Shown: positions 34,808 to 44,904 of the stretch, one piece after another
Position numbering within the stretch: the stretch's first letter is position 1
Layout: every line of letters begins with the position of its first letter
Source of the DNA: Ypsolopha sequella
Lineage: Eukaryota > Arthropoda > Insecta > Lepidoptera > Ypsolophidae
Direction of reading: 5' to 3'
Length of the DNA stretch: 64,000 bases
NCBI GenBank assembly: GCA_934047225.1
Contig: OW203993.1
Location: 25,000,069 to 25,064,068, forward strand
Made by a program: the position numbers and the translations under genes
The notes under the pieces: model-generated
Database searches by the model: none
What the model was told of the DNA's origin: nothing
Seen by the model: the letters and a program-made list of their open reading frames with translations, nothing else

Positions 34808-35409
34808 CAGTGTGTCCCTCGTACAAGCGCACATCCGAAAAGGGGTAAAACTAGACCTTATTTTATCGACAAAAAATTTTTTTTGTTTAGAAAATCTTTG
34901 TTTTATTTTTACGTTTTAATTTTTTTTTGCCTACCATGAAGACTATGTATAAAATATGTCATAACTTTTGATCTATCGCGATTAATGCAATGAAATAAAA
35001 CTGTTATAATCCTTAAAAATAGACGTTGCATACTAAATCAAAAACAAAACATAATCAACTACCATTACCATAAAAATAATATCCTAAAGTATTATTTCTT
35101 AAATTTTTCCGTCTTTTTTTTCAGTAAAGGTCAATTTTTTCAAAATAATGTCCCCGTTTTATTCTTACTTATCATTGTTTATTCCATTATCTTTCTAACA
35201 AAAAAAAATACATAGTTCTATCATAAATACAATATTTTCTACGAGCGGTTAACCAAAGGCACTGCGCTCGCGTCCCATACAAAGATACACAGCTGGAGTA
35301 TTTTTTCAAGATTAAAAAAAAAACGAAAAAAAAATTCTTTGTTTTTTTCGATATATTTAGATCTAGTTTCACCCACTTTCGGATGTGCACTTGTACGAGG
35401 GACACACTG
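34808..35409. mobile_element. 602-bp TA-flanked MITE, family C, copy 1
   Basis: TA at 34806-34807 and 35410-35411. Ends are CAGTGTGTCCCTCGTACAAG and its complement CTTGTACGAGGGACACACTG, extended to about 50 bp of imperfect TIR (CGCACATCCGAAA...). A second copy is at 43516-44114. TA duplication suggests mobilisation by a Tc1/mariner-type transposase. Confidence 0.85.
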
Positions 35410-35411
35410 TA

Positions 35412-35950
35412 TTACATACACAATACAAAAAGCTTTAAAAAATACTTTGATTCTTTTCGATGACATTGTTACTTAGCCCTAATGAGATGGCTACTGATGC
35501 CTAATATAGTAAAAACCGTAATATAGGCATCAGTGCTCTTCCCGTTGTTCAGAACAAAAACAAGCACTTAGTATAATATTCGGTTGAGTACCGTAGAAGT
35601 TTAGATCATTATTTAAGTATTTTTGATTATAATAGGTACACCGCCTTTACGTACTTCCAAAATATTTTCCACCGAAAGGTTGTCTGGAAGAAATTGCTTT
35701 GAGCGATAAGACCGCCCATTGTTGCCTATATTTTTTTTCCAACTTTTTATTGTCCTTTTTGTTGTTTTTCTTTTGGTGCACCATAAAGCGTATTTATGTA
35801 ATGTTATGTTTATAAAAAGATAGTATCGCGTGCTTGTGTGTATAAGGTTACAGATAGAGAGAGAAGGGAATGAATGACTCGATATAAAAATTAATACATG
35901 ACTTTTGAATTAGCCTAAAAACGGTGCGGCGGCGCGAGGGCCGGTACCCG
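35412..35950. other. AT-rich sequence without a recognised gene
   Basis: Only a small inverted pair (ATGCCTAATATAG and CCGTAATATAGGCAT at 35498-35530) was noted. Confidence 0.4.
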
Positions 35951-35954
35951 TCAC

Positions 35955-36110
35955 GCACCGGCTTGAAGATTGTGTCCAACAAAGGTATACCTATATTTTG
36001 GGGCACCCCAAGCGCCTAAAAACTTATTTCTTTTTACTTTGTGATAAACTTTGTCAAAATGACCCCCCCCCCCAAAAATCAAATCCTGGATCCGCCCTTG
36101 CAACTGCATT
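35955..36110 (-). repeat. interspersed repeat end with C11 tract
   Basis: Contains a run of 11 C at 36063-36073 and ends CAAATCCTGGATCCGCCCTTG. 'CCTGGATCCGCCCCTG' is a common TE end in insects. No second copy with full length was found here. Confidence 0.5.
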
Positions 36111-36410
36111 TTGTTTCCGAGAACCGAAGAGCAACGATCTCGCACGAACCGAACCGCTCGCGCGGAAACTGTCACAATTTGACGTTTCACTTGACACATG
36201 ACAGCCACGTTCCTTCAAATGTCACGTCGTTTATTTTGTGCAGGGTTCCTTCAGTCGGTCCGGGTTCTTCACACACTTATTAGGCCATAAAAGTAAATTA
36301 AATCACACCTTTATAATTTGAATTTGTTTCTGTAATTTTTTTGGGCAAGACGTTCAGTATCATCAGTAGAATATGTGGTTTAATTTAAAGATAGCAGTTA
36401 TTTACGCCCG

Positions 36411-36500
36411 GTGTAGCTAAGGGCACGGTAGTGCCCCCGCCAAGATGAGCAAAAGGAAGCAGAGCACTACGTACCTTATCTCGAAGTTTAAAGATGTCGG
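36411..36500. repeat. GC-rich interspersed repeat, copy 2
   Basis: CACGGTAGTGCCCCCGCCAA and GAGCACTACGTACCTTATCT match 24674-24760. Confidence 0.5.
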
Positions 36501-38137
36501 AAAAACAAAAGAACGCAACCTAAAAAACTGTATAACACCTAAGAATTAGAACCTTTATATTATACAAATTCAATCCTTCAACCTAAAGACAGTTCTTTGT
36601 AAAAATGTATTTAAAATACATATACAAAAAGTTCAATATCCGTTGACATAATGTTTGGAAATATGAATCAGTATAAATAATTTTCGTTATCTTAAGACCA
36701 ATTGTCGTGTATTTCTTTTCGATTGAACGCGGTGAATGCATAATTAATTATAACTGTGTAGAGTGAAAGATTAGTGGTTAATTGCGTGAGTTAATAGTAT
36801 TTTGGTCAACTGTGACATAATGAGAGCCATTGGGACACGAATGCTTGTTTCTGAAACGAAGCTAAGCTGATCGGATCTTAGCGTAATTTTCGGACTAATA
36901 TGTGGGAGCATTCGAGGCTGCATGGCTCTAATACTCTTTGCCCAGCCCAAGCCAAAAGAATAAATATTTGTCGTTGATCTTCCCTTTATAAATGTTAAAA
37001 TATATTATATTAAAACATCGGTTTTTGTGGTACTGAAAAACAATACAAAGATTCATAGTTCTAAAACATAGTTCTAAAACCGTTTTTGATGTAGGTGTAA
37101 TTTTACCTTATTGTAGTGTGGGAGCAGAAAATAGTACATTGTTCACTTGGCCGCTTGCTCATTCTATATGCACGGAGAAAAAATATTTTTACAATACTAC
37201 CAGATCGTTTTGTAAAAAAAAACTCTTAAACAAAAACAGAATTATGTTATATTTACTTGAATTATTGTCTTCATTGGATTGTTCATGTAAACTGAACAAT
37301 AAATAAGTAAACTGAACAATAAATATAGACGTCACATATAGTACAGTGTTTTCTGTTTAAATGAGCTATATTCAGGTTACCAGAATTTTTTCTAAGTGTG
37401 TTATTTAAAAAAAAAACAACACGTTAACAATGGATTTGCATATACTTTTTCTGCCCGCTCAAGCACGTTAACAATGAATTTTCATACACTTTTTCCGCCC
37501 GCATATTTGTATGACAGTAATGACATATTTTCTGCATCGTTTTCAAAAAAGTAAGAAGGTACTTTCCGAGCAGGTGTAGTATAAAAATAATTATCGGCTT
37601 CCTATATATTAGTTTAAGAATCTTATCACATTCTGATGTAGATCAAAAATTACGTAGCCACCAAAAACGTAGAATCACCAAAATATTTATTTTGTATGCA
37701 CTAACTGTTTTTTATGAAAGTTAAACAGCATTCAACCTCTTTTTTGTGACTGGCCGCTGACGTTACCCGTCATGTTTGAATTTCGAACCTCATGAACGTT
37801 TTAAAAAAAGAATCCCAATTCTTTTGAATAACGCAACCCGATCTCCCAAAAATTCACTTGCTACCTTTGCTACTAAGTTTATTATATGATACTTGGGGTG
37901 GATTATTTTTATTTTTTAAGTTTTTTATCGCGTCGGCTTCTCTTTGGCTTTTTGTTAGCTCGGTTTTTTAAAGGGTTGGTGGTGTTGTTTGATAGAACAT
38001 TACAATGTTTACCTAAGGTTTTTAATAACACTTGTGTTAATTTTTTGTGTATGTGATCGTATTATGCCTAGGGCCTTAAGAGTCCTGAGAAATACTATGC
38101 GTCAGTGCCCTGGGTGAGAGAATTTTTGCCCGTAATA
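36501..38137. other. AT-rich sequence without a recognised gene
   Basis: Holds two short tandem duplications: 'GTAAACTGAACAATAAATA' twice at 37286-37325, and a ~44-bp unit beginning CACGTTAACAATG twice at 37419-37503. No coding block. Confidence 0.45.
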
Positions 38138-39433
38138 CGAGGGGAGGCTGAAAAGTAATCTACCTAACTATGAAAGAAAAGACGTAACTGGATAGTTTAT
38201 TTTTATTTTTCTATATAGTCCCCTGCTAATAAAATGCACTTATTACATTTTTCAAATATTGAAATTAAGCCATTAAAAAAAAAAAAATCGGTTTGTCGTC
38301 AAAATAGTCAGAAACCGCTGCCTTCATTTCGTCATCGGTCATAAACCTTCGTCCCCTGAGGTCTTTCTTGAGAAGTCTAAACAGAAAATAGTCACAGGGG
38401 GCTAGATCTGGACTATAAGGGGGGTGGTCAATGGTTTCGAAGCCATTGTCTTTAATTGCTAGCTTTGTTGTGCGTGCGGTATGCACTGGTGCGTTATCGT
38501 GCAAAATCAGAATTCCTTTGCTTAGTTTACCTCGCCGTTTTTCTTTTATTGTCTCTCTTAGTTGATATAATAAGTTTGAGTAATAATCAGCATTCATTGT
38601 AGTTTTCTTTGGTAAATAATCTATTAGCAAAATCCCTTCTGTGTCCCAAAAGATTGTAGCCATAAGTTTACCGGCCGATGGACAGACCTTGAATTTCCGA
38701 GGCGGCTTTTCATACTTAAATTTCCACTGTAATGACTCTTGCTTACTTTCCGGGTCCCATTGTCGAGTCCAAGTCTCATCACATGTTACAATTCTAGAAA
38801 TTATTTCTTCCTCTTTCCCTCGACTCATGTCCAAAAACTCTTCGCAACATTTGACACGCCTCTCCATGTCAAATGCAGTCAACATTCTAGGGACCCAACG
38901 TGCACTAACCTTGGACATGTTCAAATGCTCATGAATTATTTCATTGACTCGCTCTTTACTGACGCCCACATCTCTAGCTATCTCCCACTGCTTCACTCGT
39001 CGGTCCTCTAATATAATTTTTTTCACCCTGGCTACATTTTCATCGGTGACGGCCGAAACTGGTCTTCCGCTACGAGGATCATCTTCGAGGCTCTCACGAC
39101 CTAATTTAAACTGCCTTGACCAAAACTTTATAACAAATTCGGAAGAACACGAACTGCCAAACACACGTAACATACGCTGTCTGATCTCCGAAGGCGTATT
39201 CGCTTCTTTAGTCAAAAACTTAGTCACCGCACGCTGCTCGATTTTATCCATTTTCACTTTTTCTACCAACATGTTCGAAACAATTGTAGGAGACAAATAA
39301 ACGTGATGCAATAAACAAATGAATGTAATACATTTTGAAAATAGAATAACAAACGAATATAAATCCATATACCAGCCAGCATTATTTTTGTATATATTTC
39401 TGACCAAGGAGATTACATGTCAGCCGCCCTACG
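38138..39433 (-). mobile_element. mariner element, 1296 bp, TA-flanked
   Basis: The TIR CGAGGGGAGGCTGAAAAGTA at 38138 matches the inverted end CGTAGGGCGGCTGACATGTA at 39433 with few differences. TA stands outside both ends (38136-38137 and 39434-39435). Length, TIR size and target site fit mariner exactly. The element carries one nearly complete transposase on the minus strand. Confidence 0.95.
38203..39272 (-). pseudogene. mariner transposase, one frameshift near the C-terminus
   Basis: The enzyme would cut and paste the element at TA sites. Counting from MDKIEQRA at 39251 (an upstream in-frame M lies at 39272), the frame has an N-terminal HTH region, WVPRMLTAFD near residue 119, and the catalytic triad D158 (VTCDETW), D252 (ILHDNAPVHTA) and D287 (SPDLAPCDYFLF). 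D252 and D287 are separated by 34 residues: the D,D34D signature. The frame then enters a 13-base A run (38275-38287; T run in the sense strand) and stops early at 38265. The usual end CILLAGDYIEK lies in another frame and stops at 38203. So one net base lost or two gained in the homopolymer breaks an otherwise uninterrupted ~349-residue enzyme. A sequencing error at the run is the alternative. Confidence 0.93.
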
Positions 39434-39526
39434 TATACACTGTGGCAGAAATAGCTTACGCAGATATCCAGAACTATCACTATGACACTTGACTTCGAAG
39501 TACCTTTTTATAAGAAATAATGAACA

Positions 39527-39705
39527 AAATCTGGTGACGGGCAGCGGCGTCACTGGTGCGAGGGTTCCGGCACCGCGCTCACCAACCCGCCTGCCCCGCG
39601 TTTGTGAGTATGGGCAATTCTTCCAGGATGACCGCCGGGAGTGGCAAAGTCCTGGAAAGGCTTATGTCCAGCAGTGGACGAACTAGGCAGATGGATGGAT
39701 GAATG
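39527..39705 (+). mobile_element. (GGAT)n-tailed retroposon, family G, copy 2
   Basis: Runs from CTGGTGACGGGCAGCGGCGT to CAGCAGTGGACGAACTAGG and a short (GGAT) tail at 39690-39702. It is more 5'-truncated than the 42.7-kb copy. Confidence 0.75.
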
Positions 39706-39905
39706 AAGAAAATGCCTCAATCCCTTGATTTTTTGGCGATTGTTTAACCATCAGTTGGGTTCATGATGTGGATCAAGTAAGAGCCGGAGACGTTTTTGAA
39801 TCGTCTCACTCAGAGGTGACAAGTGTGAATTTATATGATACTAGCTTTTTTCCGCAACTTTGCGCGCGTTTATAATGGTTTTGTGTAGCCCCTACCTTAC
39901 GTTAA

Positions 39906-40323
39906 GAGCGCACCGAGCTTCTTACACTGTCAAACACGTTTTTATAACCCTTGTTTGAAGTAGTAAACAATTAAATTAAAATGTAGGGAAATATATTGGC
40001 ACTATTGGGTATATATACTAGACTGTATGTATACAAGATGGAAACACGATTTGATAAAGTTAGCTCGATAGAATAAATTCGCAAAGTTACCTCTTTTCGA
40101 GTAATTTTTTCCTCTATTTTCCTACTTTTTTATATAAATAAGTAATTTGATATTATGATTTATTTATTAAAATAAAGTTCATATATGGCTGGAGCGTTTA
40201 TTTAAGAACAATATAATGAAATAAACAATGAAAATGTTGAAAAAGTGCAAAAGTTTGGTTATTATCTTTACTCTTTACACGTAAAGAAAAAGATAGAGAC
40301 AAAAGCAAACGCTCGGTGCGCCC
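39906..40323. mobile_element. TTAA-flanked MITE, family T2, copy 2
   Basis: TTAA at 39902-39905 and 40324-40327. TIRs GAGCGCACCGAGC and GCTCGGTGCGCCC. The inside shares TTACACGTAAAGAAAAAGA with the 9.3-kb copy, but the TIR sequence after GGCGC differs, so these are subfamilies. Confidence 0.75.
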
Positions 40324-40340
40324 TTAAGTACCCTATTTAA

Positions 40341-40571
40341 GAGGTTGTGTAAAAAATAGGGGTGTTTCTTTTCTGTGTGTTTCATGCTGAAATATACAGA
40401 AAATTGTAACCTATTTCTGGTATATGTATTTTAACTATGTAATCTAGGGTTTTTATTTTGGAAAGCATGTTTGGATACATTTTCATCAATAGAAATAATT
40501 ATTGAAATGAGGTCTTCAAACACACTTTTTCTACTCGTTTAGGAATCATGTAAGAACTCAGACATATTTTT
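40341..40571 (-). mobile_element. TTAA-flanked MITE, family T1, copy 3 (truncated)
   Basis: TTAA at 40337-40340 followed by GAGGTTGTGTAAAAAATAGG, then GGGTGTTTCTTTTCTGTGTG and AATGAGGTCTTCAAACACAC as in copy 1. The other end is missing where the MITE at 40578 begins. Confidence 0.65.
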
Positions 40572-40577
40572 TTATAT

Positions 40578-40842
40578 ACACCCTGTAACAGAAAGGTGTA
40601 ACAATATTTGAAGAGTATATTCAGTCAATGGTATAGAACAACTTTTACTATGGAACAAACCCCGCATCTAGAAAAAAAAAATTAACTGTTTCATAGAAAA
40701 ATGCAATGCCGCTCGGCTGAAATGTATGGAAGGGCAGATTTTTTTTTGAGATTTCAGGGTTGGCTCCATAGTAAAAGTCGTTCTATACTATTGACTGAAT
40801 AATCTCTTCAAATATGGTTACACCTTTCTGTTACCCATTGTA
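40578..40842. mobile_element. palindromic TA-type MITE, family M, uninterrupted copy
   Basis: Ends CTGTAACAGAAAGGTGTAAC and its complement, flanked by TATA. Arms share ATATTTGAAGAG and TATAGAACAACTTTTACTAT. The centre GCCGCTCGGCTGAAATG is the site where the Mutator-like element sits in the 19.7-kb copy. Confidence 0.8.
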
Positions 40843-40931
40843 TAGATGCGTCAACATCATACCAAATTTACACTACAGCTTGCCAAAATGAGGGCGCTAT
40901 ATCACACATATCACACATGTCACACATGTTT

Positions 40932-41302
40932 CACTATGCTACGAGTGCAGGTATATCTACCTGTCACCGCGTCAAACTATTTAACACTATGCTACGAGTG
41001 CAGGTATATCTACCTATCACCGCGTCGAACTATTAAACACTATGCTACGAGTGCAGGTATATCTACCTGCCACCGCGTCAAACTATTTAACACTATGCTA
41101 CGAGTGCAGGTATATCTACCTATCACCGCGTCGAACTATTAAACACTATGCTACGAGTGCAGGTATATCTACCTGTCACCGCGTCAAACTATTTAACACT
41201 ATGCTACGAGTGCAGGTATATCTACCTATCACCGCGTCGAACTATTAAACACTATGCTACGAGTGCAGGTATATCTACCTGTCACCGCGTCAAACTATTT
41301 TT
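40932..41302. repeat. 53-bp tandem array, 7 copies, alternating A/B monomers
   Basis: Monomer CACTATGCTACGAGTGCAGG, then TATATCTACCTGTCACCGCG, then TCAAACTATTTAA. Odd copies have TCAAACTATTTAA and even copies TCGAACTATTAAA with CTATCACC, so the true period is a 106-bp dimer. Frames across it simply follow the period. It shares AAACACTATGCTACG with the hairpin element at 52907-53061. Confidence 0.95.
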
Positions 41303-41590
41303 TGCTGAGCTGTAGATTTTTGATTTAAGATGGCTCCGAGCCATGATCTGAACTGCGATATCTTGTTTAACTAATGTTTTAGAGATAACGAGAATTACGA
41401 GGTTCAAGATCTTTTACAGTTAGTTAGATCTTACAGTTAGTCAGTTAGTTAGAACTTGATGATTTCCATCTCCAGCAGTGGATGAATATTGGCCGATGGG
41501 CTGTAAGGGTCCCTTTTAACAGGTTCCCTAACCCAATTCAGAAAGATATTTGGAAAAAAGTTTAAAAAAAAAAACGATCACCAAAACATT
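41303..41590. other. sequence without a recognised gene
   Basis: Contains short repeated 'TTACAGTTAGTTAG' motifs (41413-41452); nothing coding. Confidence 0.4.
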
Positions 41591-41591
41591 T

Positions 41592-41597
41592 TTTATT
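41592..41597 (-). terminator. possible polyadenylation signal AATAAA
   Basis: On the minus strand AATAAA lies about 250 bases after the stop of the cysteine-rich frame at 41845-42012. AT-rich DNA gives such hexamers often by chance. Confidence 0.25.
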
Positions 41598-41844
41598 TCA
41601 TATAGGATTTAGGTATATTAAAAAATACAGGTTTATGAAATTGTAAATAAATTTCATTAATATATAGCATACGTAAAATATATACATAAAATACACAAAT
41701 AATTATTTCATTTAAAAGATATTAAGATAAGCAGGTAAAAAAAATCAAGACCTGAAACAAAAACAACCTTAGTCAAAAAAGTTAATTTTCTGTAGACAGC
41801 TAAAACTATTAACTCTGTTATCTTCGTGCTGTATGTTAGATTAT

Positions 41845-42012
41845 CTACGATGTAATGTTATACTGAGTGTACTCAGCTTTGTCACAGTATAGACAAGTAA
41901 CAGTATTACATCTGGGGCAGTGTCCTTGAAACAACGCTCGGTAGACGCACGCATTAGGGCTGTCCCTTGGCTGCCCACATAAATGCGCGGGTATCACACT
42001 CTCCACGTCCAT
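41845..42012 (-). CDS. short cysteine-rich ORF, unassigned, possible terminal exon remnant
   Basis: The frame starts MDVESVIPAHLCGQPRDSPN, continues ACVYRALFQGHCPRCNTVTC and ends LYCDKAEYTQYNITS at a TAG (41845-41847): 55 residues. Base composition is balanced and codon use unlike the AT-rich surroundings. The block CPRC-x4-CLYC is a CxxC-x4-CxxC arrangement that could bind zinc. A TTAA-flanked MITE (42019-42436) begins only a few bases upstream, so any longer frame or splice site has been split; on the far side of the MITE the frame could continue into PHSRGATLLL. I do not recognise the family. It may be the last exon of a host gene, a decayed pseudogene, or chance. Confidence 0.3.
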   Translation of the reverse strand: MDVESVIPAHLCGQPRDSPNACVYRALFQGHCPRCNTVTCLYCDKAEYTQYNITS

Positions 42013-42018
42013 ACTTAA

Positions 42019-42436
42019 GGCGCTACGGAAAAAAAATCAACACTTTAAGGACTTGCATATCTACTTCAGTTAATAATGTATTATTTTGATAAAATAGTAT
42101 GTTACTTTTGGATTCTTTTTCTAGGGATCTGTTAAAACAGAAACGCGATTAGAGAAATTCGGCTCGATAGAAATATTTATTGAAATTAGGTCCTTTTCGA
42201 CACCAATTCTCCTGGTGTGACAATTTAGAATGACATATAGACTGGAACTATATTTTATTAGATGGGTTTTAACAGTATCTAGGACCTGGTTAAACGAAAT
42301 TTTGATAGCAACTTTAGTACATTTTTTATTAATATAAAACCGACTTTTTGCTACTTTTCCACGAATCCGTCCCTGTCGCACTGAGGATTTTTTCGCATAT
42401 GGAGTACCAAGAACGCTAAAACTTTTACATATCGCC
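42019..42436 (-). mobile_element. TTAA-flanked MITE, family T1, copy 4
   Basis: TTAA at 42015-42018 and 42437-42440; ends GGCGCTACGG and ATATCGCC. Internal GAATCCGTCCCTGTCGCACT and GATGGGTTTTAACAGTATCT match copies 5 and 7. Confidence 0.7.
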
Positions 42437-42544
42437 TTAACAGCAGCGTCGCACCCCTACTATGAGGTGTGTACTGAGATTTGGAAGCGTGCGTTTCGGC
42501 TGTTTTATATGAAGACATACATACGTGCATACGAGTACATATAC

Positions 42545-42714
42545 TCACGCCTGTCTCCCAGAAGGGTAGGCAGAGACTACAGATTTCCATCTGCTACGAT
42601 CCAGACACACCTCTTTCGGCTCTTCCACATTCATCAATCTCGTCATACAAGCTCTTCTATTTCGGGTAATTTTGACATGGCCCTTCTTCAGTATGTCACC
42701 AATTTGGTCAGCAT
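42545..42714 (-). pseudogene. LINE reverse-transcriptase C-terminus, part after a retroposon insertion
   Basis: On the minus strand the frame reads RRTYADQIGDILKKGHVKIT, RNRRACMTRLMNVEEPKEVC, then LDRSRWKSVVSAYPSGRQA and stop. This is the C-terminus of an RTE-like lepidopteran endonuclease-reverse transcriptase. The N-terminal continuation (GAQVESTARTGRP) lies beyond the inserted retroposon at 43021-43080, which splits the frame exactly at RPRRTY. Confidence 0.8.
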
Positions 42715-42725
42715 ACGTCCTTCTA

Positions 42726-43009
42726 AAGGACAACTCACAGGCAAAAAACCAGGAGGCCCACCATGCCTGGGACCGATAGATGGCGGTATATCCATACCTA
42801 ATAGCCGGGCCTTTTATGGAACAGACTGGTGACGGGCAGCGGCGTCACTGGTGCGAGGGTTCCGGCACCACGCTCACTAACCCGCCTGCCCAGCGTGTTT
42901 GAGTACGGGCAATTCTTCCAGGATGACCGCCGGGAGTGGCAAAGTCCTGGAAAGGCTTATGTCCAGCAGTGGACGAACTAGGCTGATGGATGGATGGATG
43001 GATGGATGG
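42726..43009 (+). mobile_element. (GGAT)n-tailed retroposon, family G, copy 3, 11-bp target duplication
   Basis: ACGTCCTTCTA stands at 42715-42725 and 43010-43020. The element begins AAGGACAACTCACAGGCAAA and ends AGGCTGATGGATGGATGGAT. Tail and target duplication show insertion by target-primed reverse transcription. The target was the coding part of a LINE on the opposite strand. Confidence 0.85.
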
Positions 43010-43020
43010 ACGTCCTTCTA

Positions 43021-43085
43021 GGGCGGCCTGTTCGAGCTGTACTTTCCACTTGCGCACCATAATACTGTGGCTTTGTTAAGATTTC
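43021..43085 (-). pseudogene. LINE reverse-transcriptase C-terminus, part before the insertion
   Basis: On the minus strand: HVLEILTKPQYYGAQVESTA then RTGRP, joining RRTYADQ once the 11-bp duplication is collapsed. Upstream of about 43085 the frame meets stops and cannot be followed. Confidence 0.65.
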
Positions 43086-43515
43086 TAGAACATGTGGAAA
43101 AAAATGTTAAGAGGGCTTCCCTTTGGTGAAATTCTGACGGTCGTTTTTGTAATCAAGTCTTTAATTACTTTACCCCTAGACTCCCTTATCGCTTTCCCTA
43201 TCATCTCTGTCACAGCCTGGTGGTCTGTCAGACCAATTGACACTCTCTCGAGGGTCTAACTTGTCAGACACGCCGACAGACGGACGTATGACAAAAACTC
43301 GACGGATAGATCGGCAGATAAGACGCTGGCCTTAAAAGTTGCTGTCATGAAATGAGGCCCAGTAAAAATCCATACGTAAATGGACACATAACGTTGAATT
43401 TATCTGCTAATCATACCGAACATTCGCAAAGAAATGAAACTGAAGAACAATAACCGTTCTAAAATTTTCTTACTAACTTCAAATATCTGTGATTATGTGA
43501 TGTGATGTGAGTATA
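43086..43515. other. sequence without a recognised gene
   Basis: Moderate GC. Possibly decayed continuation of the LINE on the minus strand (KVIKDLITKTTVRI), but with stops in every frame. Confidence 0.3.
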
Positions 43516-44114
43516 CAGTGTGTCCCTCGTACATGTGCACATCCGAAAGTGGGTGAAACCAGATCTAAATATATCGACAAAAACAAAGATTTTTTATTTT
43601 TTTTCATTTTTTTTTTAATCTTGCAAAAATACTCCACCTGTGTATGTATGGGACGAGAGAGCAGTGCCTTTGATTAACCGCTCGTAGAAAATATTGTATT
43701 TATGATAGAACATTGTATTTATTTGTTAGAAAGATAACGTTATAGGCAATGATAAATAGGAATAAAAGTATAGTGAAACGGGGACATTATTTTGAAAAAA
43801 TTTACTATTACTGAAAAAAAAAGACGGAAAAATTAAAGAAATAATATTTTAGGATATTGTTTTTATGGTAATGGTAGTTGATTATGTTTTGTTGTTGATT
43901 TGGTATGCAACGTGGTTTTATTTCATTGCATTACTCGCGATAGATCAAAAGTTATGACATATTTTATACATAGTCTCCATGGTAGGCAAAACAAATTTTA
44001 AAACGTAAATTTATAAAACAAAGATTTTCTAAAAAAAAAAAATCTTTTTTTGTCGATAAAATAAGGTCTAGTTTCACCCCTTTCCGGATGTGCACTTGTA
44101 CGAGGGACAGTTTG
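43516..44114. mobile_element. 599-bp TA-flanked MITE, family C, copy 2
   Basis: TA at 43514-43515 and 44115-44116. Ends CAGTGTGTCCCTCGTACATG and GTACGAGGGACAGTTTG. Inverted relative to the 34.8-kb copy inside. Confidence 0.85.
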
Positions 44115-44184
44115 TATATGTAAGTACTAATGGTTAGATACATTTTTTAACTAAAATATTTTACGAAAGAAAGTTTTCAAAAAA

Positions 44185-44385
44185 CCATCGAGTCCATGTG
44201 AAAAGTATTATTTTCTTCTATTTTGAGCTATTGCAAACGCAGCTATCGTCATTTTCACTTCGCGCTGATATGAACTTTATTTCAATATTTTTTTCGTCGA
44301 TAGTTGTACTGACACACATCGAGTTGCTAATTTAGGTCAGGGAATTGGCTTGGTCAGTCTTTGGATGGGTGACCATTAGTGGCAA
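44185..44385 (+). repeat. interspersed repeat with 5S rRNA-like end
   Basis: 44185-44345 matches 58965-59135 (GCGCTGATATGAAC, ATCGAGTTGCTAATTT). It is followed by TGGTCAGTCTTTGGATGGGT GACC, close to the conserved TGGTCAGTACTTGGATGGGT of animal 5S rRNA (two differences). The rest of 5S rRNA is absent, so this is not an rRNA gene; a 5S-derived SINE remnant is possible. Confidence 0.45.
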
Positions 44386-44426
44386 ATTTGAACACTTGGC
44401 GATTTATCCATCGCAAGGAGATAAAG

Positions 44427-44679
44427 TGGCGTGCACAGAACTTTTTGCTGGAAAAGCAAACAATTGGTCAAGAACAACAATAAAAAAATATGAAAAAATT
44501 TAAATAAAACTTTAAAAAAAATGTATGACGCCAGGGTAGACAATGTCTACCCTAGAGTGAAAATTTCCTATACAAACTTTTTTTTTTAAAGTGATATTTA
44601 AATTTTTTCATATTTTTTTATTGTTATTCTTGACCAATTGCTTGCTTTTCCAGCAAAAAGTTCTGTGCACGCCACTAGT
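44427..44679. mobile_element. palindromic MITE, family P, copy 1
   Basis: Ends GTGGCGTGCACAGAACTTTT and its complement; centre AGGGTAGACAATGTCTACCCT forms a small hairpin. The whole 250 bp is one inverted repeat. Copy 2 is at 48743-48995. Confidence 0.85.
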
Positions 44680-44712
44680 ATATACTATATATATATATAT
44701 ATAATATTATAT

Positions 44713-44904
44713 CATTGCAGTATAGAAACGCAGAAGGAAAAGTAAATCTGGATGTGAGGAGCTCTGAACCGGGATTTGAACCCGGGAACTCTAGCTTGAG
44801 AGAGAGGAGGAGAAGCGAGAAGCGAGAGGTCCCGGGTTCAAATCCCGGTTCAGAGCTCCTCACATCCAGATTTACTTTTCCTTCTGCGTTTCTATACTGC
44901 AATG
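44713..44904. repeat. perfect inverted repeat, 75-bp arms, with tRNA-like T-arm sequence
   Basis: Arms 44713-44787 and 44830-44904 are exact complements over 75 bases; the spacer is 42 bp (AGAGAGGAGGAGAAGCGAGA..). Each arm includes TCCCGGGTTCAAATCCCGGT on one strand, a good tRNA T-arm/B box. The rest of a tRNA is not present, so a tRNA-derived SINE end duplicated head to head is likely. A pair of ~70-codon frames reading SSEPGFEPG on both strands only reflects the symmetry. Confidence 0.93.

Noticed and set aside
36115..36290. Promoter-like patch with TGACGTTTCACTTGACA
   Set aside because: Adjacent to a transposon end, no donor or core promoter element, so not enough support.
42023..42035. 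Splice acceptor before the cysteine-rich frame
   Set aside because: The pyrimidine tract and AG lie within the terminal repeat of the TTAA MITE, so they do not document an original exon boundary.
44830..44870. tRNA gene in the palindrome
   Set aside because: T-arm only; the sequence before it is purine-rich spacer and cannot form D or anticodon arms.
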